DNA of 64,000 nt from Gracilaria domingensis (Eukaryota > Rhodophyta > Florideophyceae > Gracilariales > Gracilariaceae). Within the stretch, counting starts at the first letter, position 1. The number at the start of each line of letters is the position of its first letter. The notes beneath the pieces are model-generated. The model ran no database searches and was not told the DNA's origin. It saw only the letters and a program-made list of their open reading frames with translations. Shown in pieces: positions 21,426 to 33,780 of this stretch. Made by a program: the position numbers and the translations under genes. The stretch is taken from NCBI GenBank assembly GCA_022539475.1, contig VCMS01000159.1:62001-126000 (forward strand), read 5' to 3'.

Positions 21426-23250
21426 ATGAGCGGTACCAACTCCTCGGTTTCTATACCTCGCAAGCGCGATACACACTCAAGCGAACAGAGTATTCAGTAT
21501 CCGAACTCGATCACAGTACATCATCTGTCGTTCCGATGAACCCGAATCAGTTTCTCATCACCCGACGGGTCAGGCGAGCGCGTCGAACTACCCTCAGCCG
21601 GGTTCTGCGACGGCTCCACTGCCTCAGTCTCAACCGATGGTCCCGGTGAACGTTCCGTTATGGAATTCAGCGCAAGCGATGCCGCTGATGGCGAACCAAG
21701 CTGGCTGGATATCGAAGGAATCTCTCGCAGTACGCGATCCACTCGTGATGGGTTTGCGTTCAGCCGTGCACCGTGGTTTCATCCGGTAGCTGTTAACGAT
21801 GACACTCTCCTGGAGTCGTATGCCGAAAACGGCTTCTACGGCGGTCTGCCGTTAGCGGTAGTGCAATCCCCAGAATGGAAAGTTCGTATAGCGATCGACC
21901 CGATGCTCCTCCGGTACGATACCCGCGAGGGTGAGAATCTGACACCGCGCGCGCGGAACACGCGAAGTTGGCGTACAAGAGACTCAGTCGAGTGCACCTC
22001 GAGCACTGGTTCCACCGTCATATGGGTTCGATACTCCGTTCTACCGTACTTTCGGTGAAGTCCGATATGGAGACAACTTGGCGACGTTCGACCATGCGCG
22101 GTACGCTGGCGATGGCCCGACCACATCGAGGTTGATGTTGTGCTGGAATCGGCCATACTCCGAGCGGAGTTCCGTTATCTTCGCAAGAACGCTTCCCAGG
22201 GTGGGTTGTCAACCGCATTCGGTTTGAGCGGAAAGCTCGTTCCGTCATGGGTATCTGATTCCGTACCCGAATATCGAGACCGAGAGGTACAGACCGCAGG
22301 CCTTTGTTGGACGGTTCCCTCCTCTACCGATTGGTGGCGTGATGTGGAGGTACCCAAAGGGTGTTTTGCAGAATGCTCCGTGCTTGAGTTACATCGGCTC
22401 CCGATTGATCAGCGATCCGCGTTCAGGATGGTGGGGTCTGGTAGCCGGCGAGTGGGCGGCACGCGTAGCAGCGTTCTCCTCTGGGAGGCTTACGACAACT
22501 ACGTGTTTGGTATATTCCGCGATGCTTCGCACATTATCCGCTCGCTGGATTTGCACACTCCTTGGGTCGAAGAGAACGTGGATGAGATCCATTACATCTT
22601 GGATGTTATCGATGGAGTCGATTGGGAACGGTGCCCCGTTCGCAGCGTGGGAAAGGTCTCGTCGTCACTACTACCGCTCACCCGGTAGGAGACATCCCAC
22701 GCAGGAGATTTCGTGTATTACGACCCATGGGAGGGTACGATGACGACTAGCGCGTATGCCGAGTGGGCAGCGAACCAGCCACGGTCGATTCCAGACAGTC
22801 ACCCCGTTGGGTTCATGTTCAGTGACAACTGGGTCGCCCCAGTAGATCTGGATGATCCGAACATGGATACCGGTGGAGAGGCGGCGGGAGCACTCGTCGA
22901 GATGGACCAGGAGTTGGTGAACGACCTACCGGCGGCGAATCAGGTGTTGCACGCCAGCGCGGGGTACCCCAGGCTCCTGTGGGTTGGAATGTTCCGACTC
23001 AAGCGAGTGTTCCGGTGGTGGGTCCGGCCCTGTAGCGGCTACCGTTCCTTCGGTCCTTCCGGCCCGACAGCTCCGGTCGCTCCGGGAGATTCTCCGGCGA
23101 ACATCGCGATGTTGCGCGCCAGTCTCCAGAACGCTGGAATTATCGTGCCCGATCATCTCACCACTATGGCAGGGATACTGGCTTACGCCGTTCCGCACCC
23201 TTCGCAGGGTCCCTCCGGTAGCGGCGGTGCGGTCCTCATCGGGGGTGTAA
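21426..23250 (+). pseudogene. Antisense gene of Gypsy copy 2, disturbed
   Basis: This matches the 617-residue antisense gene of copy 1 along its full length, from the same ATG context to the same stop. It is split into several frames by numerous small length differences. Stretches such as AYAEWAANQPRSIPDSHPVG and ANIAMLRASLQNAGIIVPDH are unchanged. The differences cluster near the gap and are mostly single-base length changes, as expected from uncorrected long reads, so the biological copy may be whole. Confidence 0.8.
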
Positions 23251-23599
23251 GATGACCAGCAGGGCTGGAGGACTTGGTCCTTAGTATAAGATAGAAACAG
23301 TAAAACCATCTAGTGGTAACTTTCCCTTCACCCTTTTGCCTGTTCTCCACGAACTTGATCGATCTTCGATTACTTCTTCACTCACACTGTGTTCAAGTGT
23401 ACTTCACTTCTTTGGTGCTTCTTCTACTCTAACCGTTTTAAATCGGTACAACCGGCATTTCGGTATGCTCTTCTTTCTTCTTCTCACTTCCTCTAGTTAA
23501 GTCTTCACGCTTCGTTGGTCTTCTTCCTTCTTCATCCCCACACAGAAGGGGTCAACTCTCCATTCTGAGTCTTCCGCATCGCGGTATAGTTGAAGCTCC

Positions 23600-23968
23600 T
23601 CACCGGGAACGGTTCTTATCCCACCTGGGCTTGGTCCAGGTTGGACGGCAAGGCTGACCGAGTGCGACGGTGGTATGAACGATCTTCGACCTAGGTAGGT
23701 GCTCGACCGGCTCCATGGTGTCCTCCTCGGCGGAGTAGCCATACCATCGCACTTGGTACAGTACCGTCCCATCGGGGTCTACAACATGACGTACGATACG
23801 TTCGATCACGTATTCCTGCGGGTACACCTCGGTGTTTGACTGCTCTCCTTCACCCATTGTGGTTCCGTACCTTCGAGGGTGGCGAGGTGGTGGCCGGCTA
23901 ACCTCTAGAGGGGTTCCTCTTGGACTTAACCAGTCACGACTCACTAGGAGTTCCTCGCTGCACGACAA
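23600..23968 (-). CDS. Chromodomain frame of Gypsy copy 2
   Basis: The chromodomain VIERIVRHVVDPDGTVLYQV continues to EEDTMEPVEHLPRSKIV, as in copy 1, with one visible Asn/Asp difference. It is again separate from the pol frame by about 0.6 kb, so that layout is a family trait rather than an accident of one copy. Confidence 0.78.
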   Translation of the reverse strand: MSCSEELLVSRDWLSPRGTPLEVSRPPPRHPRRYGTTMGEGEQSNTEVYPQEYVIERIVRHVVDPDGTVLYQVRWYGYSAEEDTMEPVEHLPRSKIVHTTVALGQPCRPTWTKPRWDKNRSR

Positions 23969-24545
23969 CTACAACTTACGCCAGGAGCGTCCAATCTTCA
24001 ACCTGAAAGGTTCTTCTTGAAATACTCTCCTTCTTGAGTCTGACGAGCTTCGGCTCGTTTGGTTGAGCTTCCGACCGTCTAACGGTAGCTTCGGGATTCT
24101 GAGCTCCCTCTTGCTATCCAGAAGGATGTCCGTGCGACGGAGAACGGCAGGGTTTCGCTCGTGCGCCATGGAGGCGGATTGACCAATCACGGTGCATATC
24201 GCGGCCTTCTGGTTGGCCAGGCGGTGGCACGTGTGAGCCACGCGTTACCCTAACAGGTGTCCGTTCGCCTACGGTTGGCGACCGTACATCGCGCACCGTG
24301 CACGTGTGGTACTCGCGCACGCGACTTACTGTCAGCAGTTCCCCGCGTCGGCGGTGCTCTCCGTACGTCACACGTCACACAACGTGTTACTCTCCACTTG
24401 GGTGTGTCATGAGTCTTCTGCCACGCGGCGTGGGTGCACCATCGACGGTTTCCAAACTCGTACTTCGTACTTCACCTTTCCAAGGTTGTTTTCCCAAATA
24501 ATACGCGGGTAAGTACGACTTCTCGTTTCCTCAACCACGGCGTGG

Positions 24546-27500
24546 TTAACACCGGTCGGTAACATTGAGCTGATCTACCGCTTGCGGCTCTGCGTTCTCG
24601 GGAAGCCCGGGTCTACAGATACTGTCTTCTCCGCTCTGCGGGTGGTGACCTCACTCAGTTGTGGTGTTCCCGACGGGGTTACGTTATCCACAGCGGTGTG
24701 TACCCCTTGGGTGGGTCGTGTCGTTTCCAGCGCATTGCTCAACGAACTCGACGGAGTATCACCACGAGGTACAGCGCCTCGGCGCACCACAACGCTATCG
24801 GTAGAGACCGCGAGATTGGTGGCGGTACCTTGCGACACAGTGTGACCGTGCGACGCCGGTGTAACGGGTTCCGTACTTTCCTCCCCCTCCTTAGGCGGTG
24901 GCACGGGAGCCACGACGTCCGGTGGGGGGTCAACTCTAGTTGAGTTTTCCTCTTCGTCTCCGCAACGGGTTGTGCTACCGCGTGGGTGATTCTGACTTCG
25001 GTAGATCCGATAAGCCGCGATCAGGGCGGAGAGTCGCAGGGCGCGAAGATACGACCTGTTCGTCCCCTGTAGCTTCACCCAGTTGGGTGTTAACGTGAAC
25101 GTAGGGTGGTGGTGCCAGCGCGACACGGTCTAACGAGATCCGTTCGTGGAGATTATTGATATCCAATACTACGGTATCGTCCGTGACGGAAATAACCTTG
25201 TAGGGTCCTTCCGCGATAGGCGAGAGCTTGTGGCGGCGTTCCTTCTCCGGATTATAGTATTCTTTGCGGAGAAATACCATATCGTCTGGTTTGACCTTTG
25301 GTAATGGGGTCTTAACCTTCGCATCGAAGTTGCGCTTATAAGCGGCCTGCGCCTTATCCATCGCTGTGCGAGCGACCGGTACCATTTTGGTTAACCAATC
25401 CTTCCAAGCGTTCCTGTATAACCCAACAGACGGGTACGTAGAAAGCGTTTCTTGAGCCTCGATTGCAACCGGTGGCGGTACTCTTGACAATACCAACTCA
25501 AAAGGTGCTAGCTTCGTTACCCGGTGGACTTGGGTGTTGTACGCATACGTAATAGCGTCCGTATACAAATCCCAATCCTTAGGATGATCTGCCACATAAG
25601 ATCTTAATGCATTCAGCATGGTACGGTTAAATCGTTCTACCTGACCATTTGTTTGGGGGTGGTAGGTGGTCGTAAATAGATTCTTGACACTCAAGATCCG
25701 ACAGACGTCCTGGAAAAACTTCGACGTGAACTGTGAACCGTTATCTGATAATAGATGAACCGGTGGACCGTACACAAAGACCAGTGGGTGACAAAAGCTT
25801 GTGCAACCACGGTGGCCGTAATCCGTTTCAGCGGGACTGTCCGTACCAACTTAGAGAACCGATCGGTGATAACCAGAAGGTATCGATTACCTCTTGCGGT
25901 TCTGATCAATTCACCTAAGATATCGATAGCGATAAACTCCAAAGGAGACCGTGCTGGGAACAGCGTTAACTTCTTCGAGTACTTACGAAGTTTCACGTTA
26001 TTCTTAGCGCACTCGGTGCAAGAGCGTCGTACTGCGTAGCAGTCCAATGCCATTGACGGCCAGTAAAAATCCCTACGCAGGGTCAAGTATAGTTTTCGAC
26101 CTCCTGGGTGGGCTCCTACCTTCACATAGTGTGTCATTACCAACACACGGTTTTGCAGCGAGTATGGGACCACAATTTGGGTATACGCTTCGACCAACCT
26201 AACCAGGTACCCCTGATCGTTAACCTGAAAAGGTATACGATCTCCTCCATTGAGACGAGCGCGAATTCGCGTACAAAACTCATCCGTTTGCTGTTCTCGG
26301 ATCATCTCCTCGAGAGTGATGGGTACAAAAGATCCGGTCAAGGGATCCAACTTCTCAGAAGTGAGCAGGATGTCGTCACAGATGTCATCCGACAAAGATT
26401 CGACCCAACCTGCTTGTTCTTCCACCATAAAGCATGGTATGTCCAGATCGTCAACTGGTGCCGCTTCTGCATCTGTCCCAAGCGGGAGAGTGCATCTGCC
26501 TGCAGATTCAACGTTCCTTTTTTGTACGTAACTGTGAAATCGAACTCCGATAACCTCAAGCGCCAACGCATCAAGCGTCCTGATGGTTCCGAGATTTCCA
26601 TGAGCCATCGGAGAGATGAGTGGTCCGTATGTACCGTAAAATGGTTGCCCATAAGATATGGTCTCAGTGTAGTTAGAGCCCATACAACGGCTAAGCACTC
26701 TTTCTCCGAAACTGAGTAGTTACGTTCGTGTACGTTCAAGGATCGCGACCAGTATCCAATTGGATGTCTCACGCCGTCTTCCGTGACCTGAAACAGGGCG
26801 CAACCAACCTGGTGTGCACTGGCGTCAGTGTCTACTTCGAATGGAAGTCCTAGCTTAGGCAAAGCCAAGATTGGCGGTGACGTTACTGCGTCAATTAATG
26901 CCGAAAAAGCAGACGCTTCCGCGTCGCCTAGGGGTTCCAGTTGAACTGGTTGACCTTTTCTCAAAAGGTGGTTAAGGGGGGTCGCAATATCTGCGAAGTT
27001 CGGGACAAAACGCCGATATACATTACAAAGACCCAGAAAACTGCGGAGTTCCGTTTGTGTCGTAGGGTGTTTCGCTTCCTTCAGCGACTTCACGCGAACT
27101 GCGTCAACTGAGAGCTGTCCAGGTCGAATGATATGCCCTAGGTATTTGACAGAATCTGTGAAGAACTCGCACTTCTTGAGTTTCAGCGTAATGCCCGCGT
27201 CCCTGAGGACTCTCATGACGTCCCGGACGTGTGTTAGGTGGTCATCAAGGTTATCGGAGAACACGATGATATCGTCAAGATACACCAAGCAGGTCTTCCA
27301 CTTGAATCGAGCCAAGAGGATATCGATAGCACGTTGAAACGTAGCCGGCGCGTTGGTTAATCCGAACGGCATTCGTTTAAACCGGTACAAACCTTGGTGG
27401 CACACAAAAGCAGTTTTGTCCTTATCCTTTTCACGGATCGGAACTTGCCAGTATCCCCAATTGGCATCCAAGGCGGTGAACACTGTAGCACTCCCAAGCG

Positions 27501-28994
27501 AGTCAATGTATTCGTCCATCCTGGGTATGGGATAAACGTCTTTGACGGTGACCGAATTTAGACGACGGTAATCAATACAGAATCGCCACGATCCGTCCGC
27601 TTTTGGAACTAGCACCACGGGTGAGGCCCAAGCGGATTGAGCCGCCTCTATGACGCCAGCGCGTAACATCTTCTCAACCTGAGATTGCTCTTCTTCCCTA
27701 GCTTTGGGACCAGCCCGGTATGGGTGTTGGGAAATGGGGCTAGTACCTGGAAGTAGGTCAATACGGTGTTCCGTGATTCCAATTGTCCCGAGGGATCCAT
27801 CCCACATGGGTGTGAACTCCCTCAACATTTCTCTTAGCTTACCTCTATGAGATTCAGGTACATGATTAAAATTCAACTGTTCCAGTTCCTTGACAGGGTC
27901 TGTATCTTCCGTTCCTGGTGGCAACGCTTTACCCTCGGTGGGTGCCAGCGATTCGGTAACTTCGCTCGCCGGGGTAACCGATGCGGTAAACGCGGTTTCC
28001 GCTGATCCCTCCCCCTCCTTAGCATCGGTTATACCGAGAACATCCGCAACGGGTATCTTCGTCGGTACGATAGCAGCAGGGTGTGGAAGAGTGGTACCAA
28101 GGATTTGGTTTTTAGCTAACCACTGTCGGGTTGTGCCAAAGTTGGCGACCAAAACTCTGAATGGTTTGTCGGGTTCCACCGAGATTACTCCGTTCGCCAA
28201 AGCGAGTTGCTTCTGATCATACAATGATGGCAATGGTTGTACCACACGTAGGCCAGACTGCTTAGTAGTTATGGTGACCCAAACTTGGGATTGCGCAGGG
28301 ATTGCGATGGCATGAGCCACATGGAGCTTAGATGATACCGGGTCGACGGTTGGAACTTCCTGTGCAGCAGGGAGCGGGACGCGCTTGCGTGTAGCTCTCT
28401 TTAGCGGTTTCCTTACAATCGGTATTTCGGAACCATCATCCATGGTAACAACTCGAGCTCGAGGTCGAATCGTTTCAACAAAACGATCACAAAAGTCACA
28501 ACCGAGTATCACCGGTGCGGCAATGCTTTTGCAAACCATGAAATCCACTTTAACCATACAGGTTCCTAATCGTACCATGAGAGGTATGTACCCAAGAGTA
28601 CGCAACGGGTTATTGTTGGCATCCGCGATATCCAAACCTGGACCATGACGAATTTCATCCCGTAGCGCGGGTGGCACCAACTCAAGGTGAATCAGGTTCG
28701 GTGCAGCTCCTGTATCCAACACAGACAACTGTCGAACCATGAACTGGTTAGACAAGCCAAGATCGGCATAAACTTTGTAGTTTCTCTTGGCCATCACAAG
28801 AACTCTTTCCGGAATACGGGGATTACGGGACCGTATCCACGGACGACGTAGAACCGAAAGGTGTTCTGAGCTCACGTCAGTTTTAGCCGCTATCCTTGAA
28901 AGGATTCTAACAGCTGGGGAGCGAAGCTGTGACGCCTCGGGCGCCTTCAACTTCGGCTCGGAAGGCGCCCCTCCCGTAGGGGAAACTCCCGAAG
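24546..28994 (-). pseudogene. pol of Gypsy copy 2 (PR-RT-RH-IN), interrupted
   Basis: Protease, reverse transcriptase (GSWRFCIDYRRLNSVTV; YLDDIIVFS) and most of RNase H read in one long frame of about 870 codons. Integrase (HPGGRKLYLTLRRDFYW; LSDNGSQFTS; HPQTNGQVERFN) and the GPY/F-like module follow with about three interruptions. The pol frame is in the -1 relation to gag and is open across the gag stop. Protein identity with copy 1 is very high. Confidence 0.92.
28939..28970 (-). promoter_or_regulatory. Stem-loop between gag and pol
   Basis: Arms 28939-28948 and 28961-28970 form a perfect GC-rich 10-bp stem (GGGCGCCTTC with GAAGGCGCCC) around a 12-nt loop. It lies 27 nt past the gag stop. 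With the A-rich site just before that stop (28998-29004) it looks like the stimulator of a -1 ribosomal frameshift, the mechanism many Ty3/Gypsy elements use to make Gag-Pol. Copy 1 has the same arrangement around 17869-17927. Confidence 0.5.
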
Positions 28995-31064
28995 TCAGTT
29001 TTTCTGAACGGGGCTCACCGAATTCGGTGCGTGAACTCCGTTCGGGGGGCCTAACTGAACCCCATGCGTGGGTACTTCGCCTTGAACCTGGTTCGAAGGT
29101 GCCTGTGCCGGAACGGAGGGCTGAGCATAGACCGGAACCGGTAATCCAAGTTCAGCTCTGGCCTTATCATATTCCTTTCGTGGAACAGATTCCTTTTCCT
29201 CGGGCGTGAGGGCGTCGTAATACGCAATAATTTTCGGCCTGTGCGACGGCGGAAATACGCACTGCGTCGATACGTGACCTGGAAGGTAGCACTGGTAACA
29301 TATGACCGAGGCCGGTTTGTCGCGAGGGCGATTGTCCACTCGACGTTGTGGTGCTGTGTCCTTCCACCCTGGACGGTTCAGACGCGACGAATTGTTAGCG
29401 TAAGGCAGCGGGGCTGCAGGCACCCGGACACCTTGGGCATACAATGCGGGGTCTTCTTCCGTGCTCGGAATCGAGGTTGACGGCAGGTCCGTAGATCCGT
29501 AAGAATCGGGGTTACTTCCGATGAAGTGGACGTTATCAGCGTCACCGACAGCGGTTTCACGTCGCAAAACCGACATCGATGGTGACGAACTCTCCGCGAG
29601 TAGCGCTTTCGAGCGGCGCTGCCCCGGGTTGCGGGCTCGATACGTCTCTCCTTCTGCCTGGGCGTAATTAACCAACTCTAGGTACGTCATTCGGCGTTTT
29701 TCCTCGCGTCGGCGAGCGACCAACGACCGAATGGTGGGGTCCAAACCATCAACAAACATGGTACACCGCTCCTGTGCGGAATACACATTACCACATCGGT
29801 GAAACGCTTTGTTCAACCGCGTTGAATAAACCGTTTCAGATTCTCCACTCTTCTGTCTAGTGTCGCGAACAGCAAGAGTAGCGCTGTAAATCGCGTTGGA
29901 AGTCGCGTACGACCTGAGAAGGTAGTTCACGGCTTCCGGCCAACACGTGACTCCTCCTTCCGAGGCTCTCGAGGTTCCTCGAACTGAGTTGTACTGATCT
30001 TCCGCAGTCCCTGTTAGGAAGTACGGCAGTGCCACATATGCCTGTGCTTCACTCATACCGAGTATATCGGCCTCCTGGACGAACCTGGCAAGGAAATCCA
30101 AGACAAGGATAGGATCTGTCCCCGAGAACTTCCTTGTTTCAAGGGTAACATTCAACCTTCGAATGTAGTCCTTCACCTTACCGGTTCCTCGCGAGGAGCG
30201 ATTCGAAGTAACATCCTCCAACCGATAATAGCGGTACGACAACAGCTTTGTGTAGAGCGGGTCCGTCGGCTTTAACTCTTTGAGTCCCAAGTGGCGCCGT
30301 CCTTTCACGCGTGATCTCATCACTGCCTGAGTAGACTGCGTCGCTTTCGACCGTGTCGAACGTGACCTATGACGGTTGTCATCACTATCAGATGAATCTG
30401 ACGAACTGTCTTCAGTCATGCCGCTCGAGTCAGAGCGCGATGAATCCGAATCATAGTGAACTCGTTTTGGGTGTCGACGTTTCTGCTTCACCGAACGATG
30501 GTCTTCATCCGCAGATGGATTTCCTTGAGGAACCTGTGCGTCCACAGCTTCATCCATACGGATTGTATCCTCCAGCGTTTCCAAGCGCGAACGAATTCGA
30601 CCGATATCGGTGCGCATTTCCTCGACAAATGCCCGGTACTCCGTGACGAAGACGTCTGGGGTACCCAGATTTTCCATAATGGAATTCACGTCCCTTCTCA
30701 GAAGACGTAAGTCTCCTGAGACATCCCTCACCTGGGCATTATCAACCTGCGTCCTCAACGAGGTAACATCCTGTAGGAGTTCCACGTGAGCAGCGTGATT
30801 AATATCCAAGCGGGATTCCAACCTAGCCAACTCGGCTACGGTAGCAGCGTTAGGGTTAACCATGGATGGTGTCTCAACGACGGGTTGAGCAGAACCCACG
30901 TTTTCCTTAGGTGCTTCCGTAACTGAGCGCGTTCTCCGGGGGCGGGGTACGACCTCAAGAGGTTGCGCCTCATCTGGGATAGACCGGGACGTCGGTGCAA
31001 CGGGTGGAACCGCAGCTGACGACCGCGCTGAACCAGCTCGAGAACCTCGAGGCGGTTGCGGCAT
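28995..31064 (-). CDS. gag of Gypsy copy 2
   Basis: A 689-residue frame from the ATG MPQPPRGSRAGSARSS. The N-terminus is Pro/Ser-rich, followed by a probable coiled coil (TVAELARLESRLDINHAAHV and onward), an acidic Ser/Asp stretch (SSSDSSDSDD), a capsid-like core (DPILVLDFLARFVQEADILG; RCTMFVDGLDPTIRSLV) and a CCHC zinc knuckle, CYQCYLPGHVSTQC, near residue 600. Gag assembles the particle and the knuckle binds RNA. The frame is unbroken and ends NSVSPVQKN just before an A-rich frameshift-like site. Confidence 0.92.
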   Translation of the reverse strand: MPQPPRGSRAGSARSSAAVPPVAPTSRSIPDEAQPLEVVPRPRRTRSVTEAPKENVGSAQPVVETPSMVNPNAATVAELARLESRLDINHAAHVELLQDVTSLRTQVDNAQVRDVSGDLRLLRRDVNSIMENLGTPDVFVTEYRAFVEEMRTDIGRIRSRLETLEDTIRMDEAVDAQVPQGNPSADEDHRSVKQKRRHPKRVHYDSDSSRSDSSGMTEDSSSDSSDSDDNRHRSRSTRSKATQSTQAVMRSRVKGRRHLGLKELKPTDPLYTKLLSYRYYRLEDVTSNRSSRGTGKVKDYIRRLNVTLETRKFSGTDPILVLDFLARFVQEADILGMSEAQAYVALPYFLTGTAEDQYNSVRGTSRASEGGVTCWPEAVNYLLRSYATSNAIYSATLAVRDTRQKSGESETVYSTRLNKAFHRCGNVYSAQERCTMFVDGLDPTIRSLVARRREEKRRMTYLELVNYAQAEGETYRARNPGQRRSKALLAESSSPSMSVLRRETAVGDADNVHFIGSNPDSYGSTDLPSTSIPSTEEDPALYAQGVRVPAAPLPYANNSSRLNRPGWKDTAPQRRVDNRPRDKPASVICYQCYLPGHVSTQCVFPPSHRPKIIAYYDALTPEEKESVPRKEYDKARAELGLPVPVYAQPSVPAQAPSNQVQGEVPTHGVQLGPPNGVHAPNSVSPVQKN

Positions 31065-31287
31065 ACTGGAAACCAGTAGGCAATCTGATCCAGATGATCC
31101 AGTTAAACTCGTACACGAGTCCCCAAAGAACAAGAAAACTCAATAAACCTTCTCGGTAAACCACCACGTCAGCGGTTCACGTTCAAAAGTTGTCAACCTC
31201 CAAAACTCTAAAGAGTCCCCTGATCGTTGTCAGAAAACGGTGATCCGTCAACAATCAAGTCAATTCCACGACAGTGACCTAAAACGG

Positions 31288-31305
31288 TTCTAAGTCGGGA
31301 GACCA
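31288..31305 (-). other. Candidate primer-binding site of Gypsy copy 2
   Basis: Three bases inside the 5' LTR the minus strand reads TGGTCTCCCGACTTAGAA, beginning with the TGG expected to pair with a tRNA 3' CCA. The primer tRNA is not assigned; matching against the host tRNA set would settle it. Confidence 0.6.
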
Positions 31306-31308
31306 CTT

Positions 31309-32268
31309 TGTGGGGCAAACTCGGAAGAGTGAAACCCACCAGACTGTCCGAAGGTCCGCTCTCGTGAGAGATGGCAGACCAGTGACAGAGCCCTCTGTAC
31401 CACCGTAACTCGGTTGTAAGGCCGAAGTGGCAACTGGCTATACCTACAGAGGTGATAGGCCACGTGGTGAGGAAACGATGAGAAACTCCAGAGATGGGGT
31501 GGTATCGGCAACGATGAAACACGACCAACGACAGGTGTAGCCCCGAGAGGGAAAGCAACAGAAAAAAACAACCAAACAACACCCACACGCGACGGGTAGG
31601 GCCTCCTCGGCACTGTGCCCGGAGCGGGGCGAGATCCTCCAACGGTAATGCATGGGTTTCCGTAAACACGGCAAAACTCTATACAGAGTCGATCACGCTC
31701 CGTATCCTCGGTACGACCCTCAGGTCCCGACATCAACGACAGATGTTCCTCAAAGGTACCGAGAGGGTAGGACCACCGTAACCAGACGTGGCTATACTCG
31801 CGAGAGTGATAACCCACGTAGGCGGTTGGCGCCAGAGCCTCACTCGTGTAGAGTCCACTCGGGAGAGCGCTACTCGACAAAGAGTTCACTTAGAAGTGCT
31901 CGGGTTGACTTTACAAAGGTGCTCGCGACGACGAGGTCGAGCTCACCTAAGTAGGTCTAAACTAACTATGTACACGTGGTGCACACCCGCAGGGGTCCGT
32001 ACACGTGGCTAGCCCAGTGTCAGGCACCTCAGGTGCACTACCTATTGTCCCGTAATATGCACACACACGGTGGTGTAGTACACGCGTCCACCTAGCGGTA
32101 TTGGCCAGCAATGGCAACCCTGATTACAGGTAACTGTGGGAAAGCCATTCTAAAAGTAACCGCCAAAATTGGGTCCAACTCATAACTCTTCGAGTGCATC
32201 CTCGTATCACTCCCCTGAGTATATGAGGCGCATCATCCTGATAACCACGCAAAATGCGTTGCTCTACA
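31309..32268 (-). repeat. 5' LTR of Gypsy copy 2
   Basis: 960 bp with the same ends as the other LTRs, followed by target-site duplication AAAGC (32269-32273). It should carry the promoter for gag-pol on the minus strand. It differs from the LTR at 9256 by only a few substitutions and one short variable stretch. Confidence 0.93.
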
Positions 32269-32589
32269 AAAGCCACCATCATTGATTTACGGTCGCATGG
32301 GGTCCATGGAACGCCAGTAGATACGGCCAGCCCGATGAATGAGGAGCCCGTAATCAGCAGTAGTGAAGTTAACTGTGCATCAGCGAAATGTACAGTGTTG
32401 CTGTAGAAGATGCATTGTGTCTACACAAGTATCATCATGGTGAGTCATTGATGATGCTGGATGATGATCCAGATGATACACAACCCCGTGCGCGGCAGCT
32501 CCACACAAGAGTCTTGGCACAGCGGTTTACATTCGGAAGTCCGTTCGAGCCCCCATCATTATGATGGACGTACACCGCACAACGTCACC

Positions 32590-33355
32590 ATAACATCTTC
32601 CTCATCGCGCTGCTTTTTCGCTCTCTTTTTCGGCAATCCCGCTAGCGCTGCCTTCCCAATTGCTCCAGTCTCCGTCGGCTGCTTCGTCTTTCTCTGCCCC
32701 TCCTACACTCGATGCATTGAAACGGAAAGAGGCCCTCAATGTCTCCCAGCCCCCGCCTTGCCACCCCCGAGTCCAACATCACTCGCCGTATCTCTCTGTA
32801 TCGAAGGCGCTCGATGCGTAAAAGGTCCAAACGGCGCTGAATGTTTTCCGATTACTCCACCCTTACCAACTGATCAACAACCACCGTCCGATCGTTCGAC
32901 GCTCAACTGCTCCGACGATGAGATCTGCATCGAGACGTCAGGTGGCTTGGAATGGACATTAGACACTGGCTGCGTCGCCGTCACCTGTCGGGCTGCCCAT
33001 CTCCACATACAAATCTACGATCTCGTGTGCTGCTGCCTCAGAAATGGCGACGTGAGGTCTGTTGGAAATAGCTGTGAATGTACGGGATGTAACTCTGGGA
33101 ATCTGGTTGTTGCACCTAATCGTTGTGCACCCCCCTCGTGTGCGTTGGTGGATTGTGCACCTGGCTTCAAGTGTGTTGAAATGGATGCTGCGGCTCGGTG
33201 CGTCGAGACGGATTCTTGTGCGTGTCCGGAGATCTTTGACCCGATTTGCTATAAGACTCTCTAGTATTGAAATGAAGAACAACGAATGCTTCTGTACGTG
33301 CGAGCCTTCTAGAATGGTTCTGTTCAACGGGAAGTGCCCGGGTCGGCCTTGCTGA
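32590..33355 (+). pseudogene. Broken paralogue of the secreted cysteine-rich gene
   Basis: It matches the intact gene at 36737-37570 along most of its length. SLCIEGARCVKGPNGAECFP, NSCECTGCNSGNLVVAP, SCALVDCAPGFKCVEMD and NECFCTCEPS are shared. The signal-peptide part near 32590 lies in another frame, several cysteines are replaced, a stretch of about 20 residues before DLVCC is missing, and a stop plus a one-base shift precede the last block (33263). It lies in opposite orientation to the intact copy, 3.4 kb away, so the two form a diverged inverted pair. It is not expected to give a functional protein. Confidence 0.88.
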
Positions 33356-33780
33356 TGATCTTGTCCGGTCTTGTAGAATCGTGGTCTTCACGCCGTGAGT
33401 ATGTTTGAAGTCTTATTGATGCAGGGTAGTCCAGCAGCAGACTATTTGTTATGATCCATCCCTGCCCAGTAAGGAGTAGCATATGAAATGTCGAAGCACT
33501 TCACTCGTGAAACAAGTCCTTAATGCTGCAATTTGCCTTTTCCTTCCTCCGCGTATACTCTTCCGCTCCAGACACTTGATGCTAGATTGACTTTGGTTGA
33601 GCCATTCTTATTGGCAGTGCACTGAGCTAGGTCTGCTGACTGCCATCGGCTCCACGTCTCTCGAAAAGCACATTACATTGTGTGGGTGTGATGTGTTACG
33701 CATTAAACCATGTATCAAGACCAGTATCCAAAGGGCGGCACGATAGTTGAATAGGCCTCAAAAGTATCCGCCTTTGCCGT
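33356..33780. other. Spacer without recognised gene
   Basis: No coding or RNA feature recognised between the cysteine-rich pseudogene and the start of the 2-kb gene repeat. Confidence 0.5.

Larger units (their letters stand above)
20309..32268 (-). mobile_element. Ty3/Gypsy chromovirus-like element, copy 2 (both LTRs)
   Basis: Complete in outline: 3' LTR 20309-21348, antisense gene, chromodomain, pol, gag, leader with primer-binding site, and 5' LTR 31309-32268. Target-site duplication AAAGC lies at 20304-20308 and 32269-32273, which proves that these two LTRs belong together. gag is whole. pol is broken in about three places, and the antisense gene and left LTR carry many small length differences from copy 1, most of them close to the N gap and plausibly sequencing error. 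Substitutions between its LTRs and against copy 1 are few, so the insertion is young. Confidence 0.95.
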
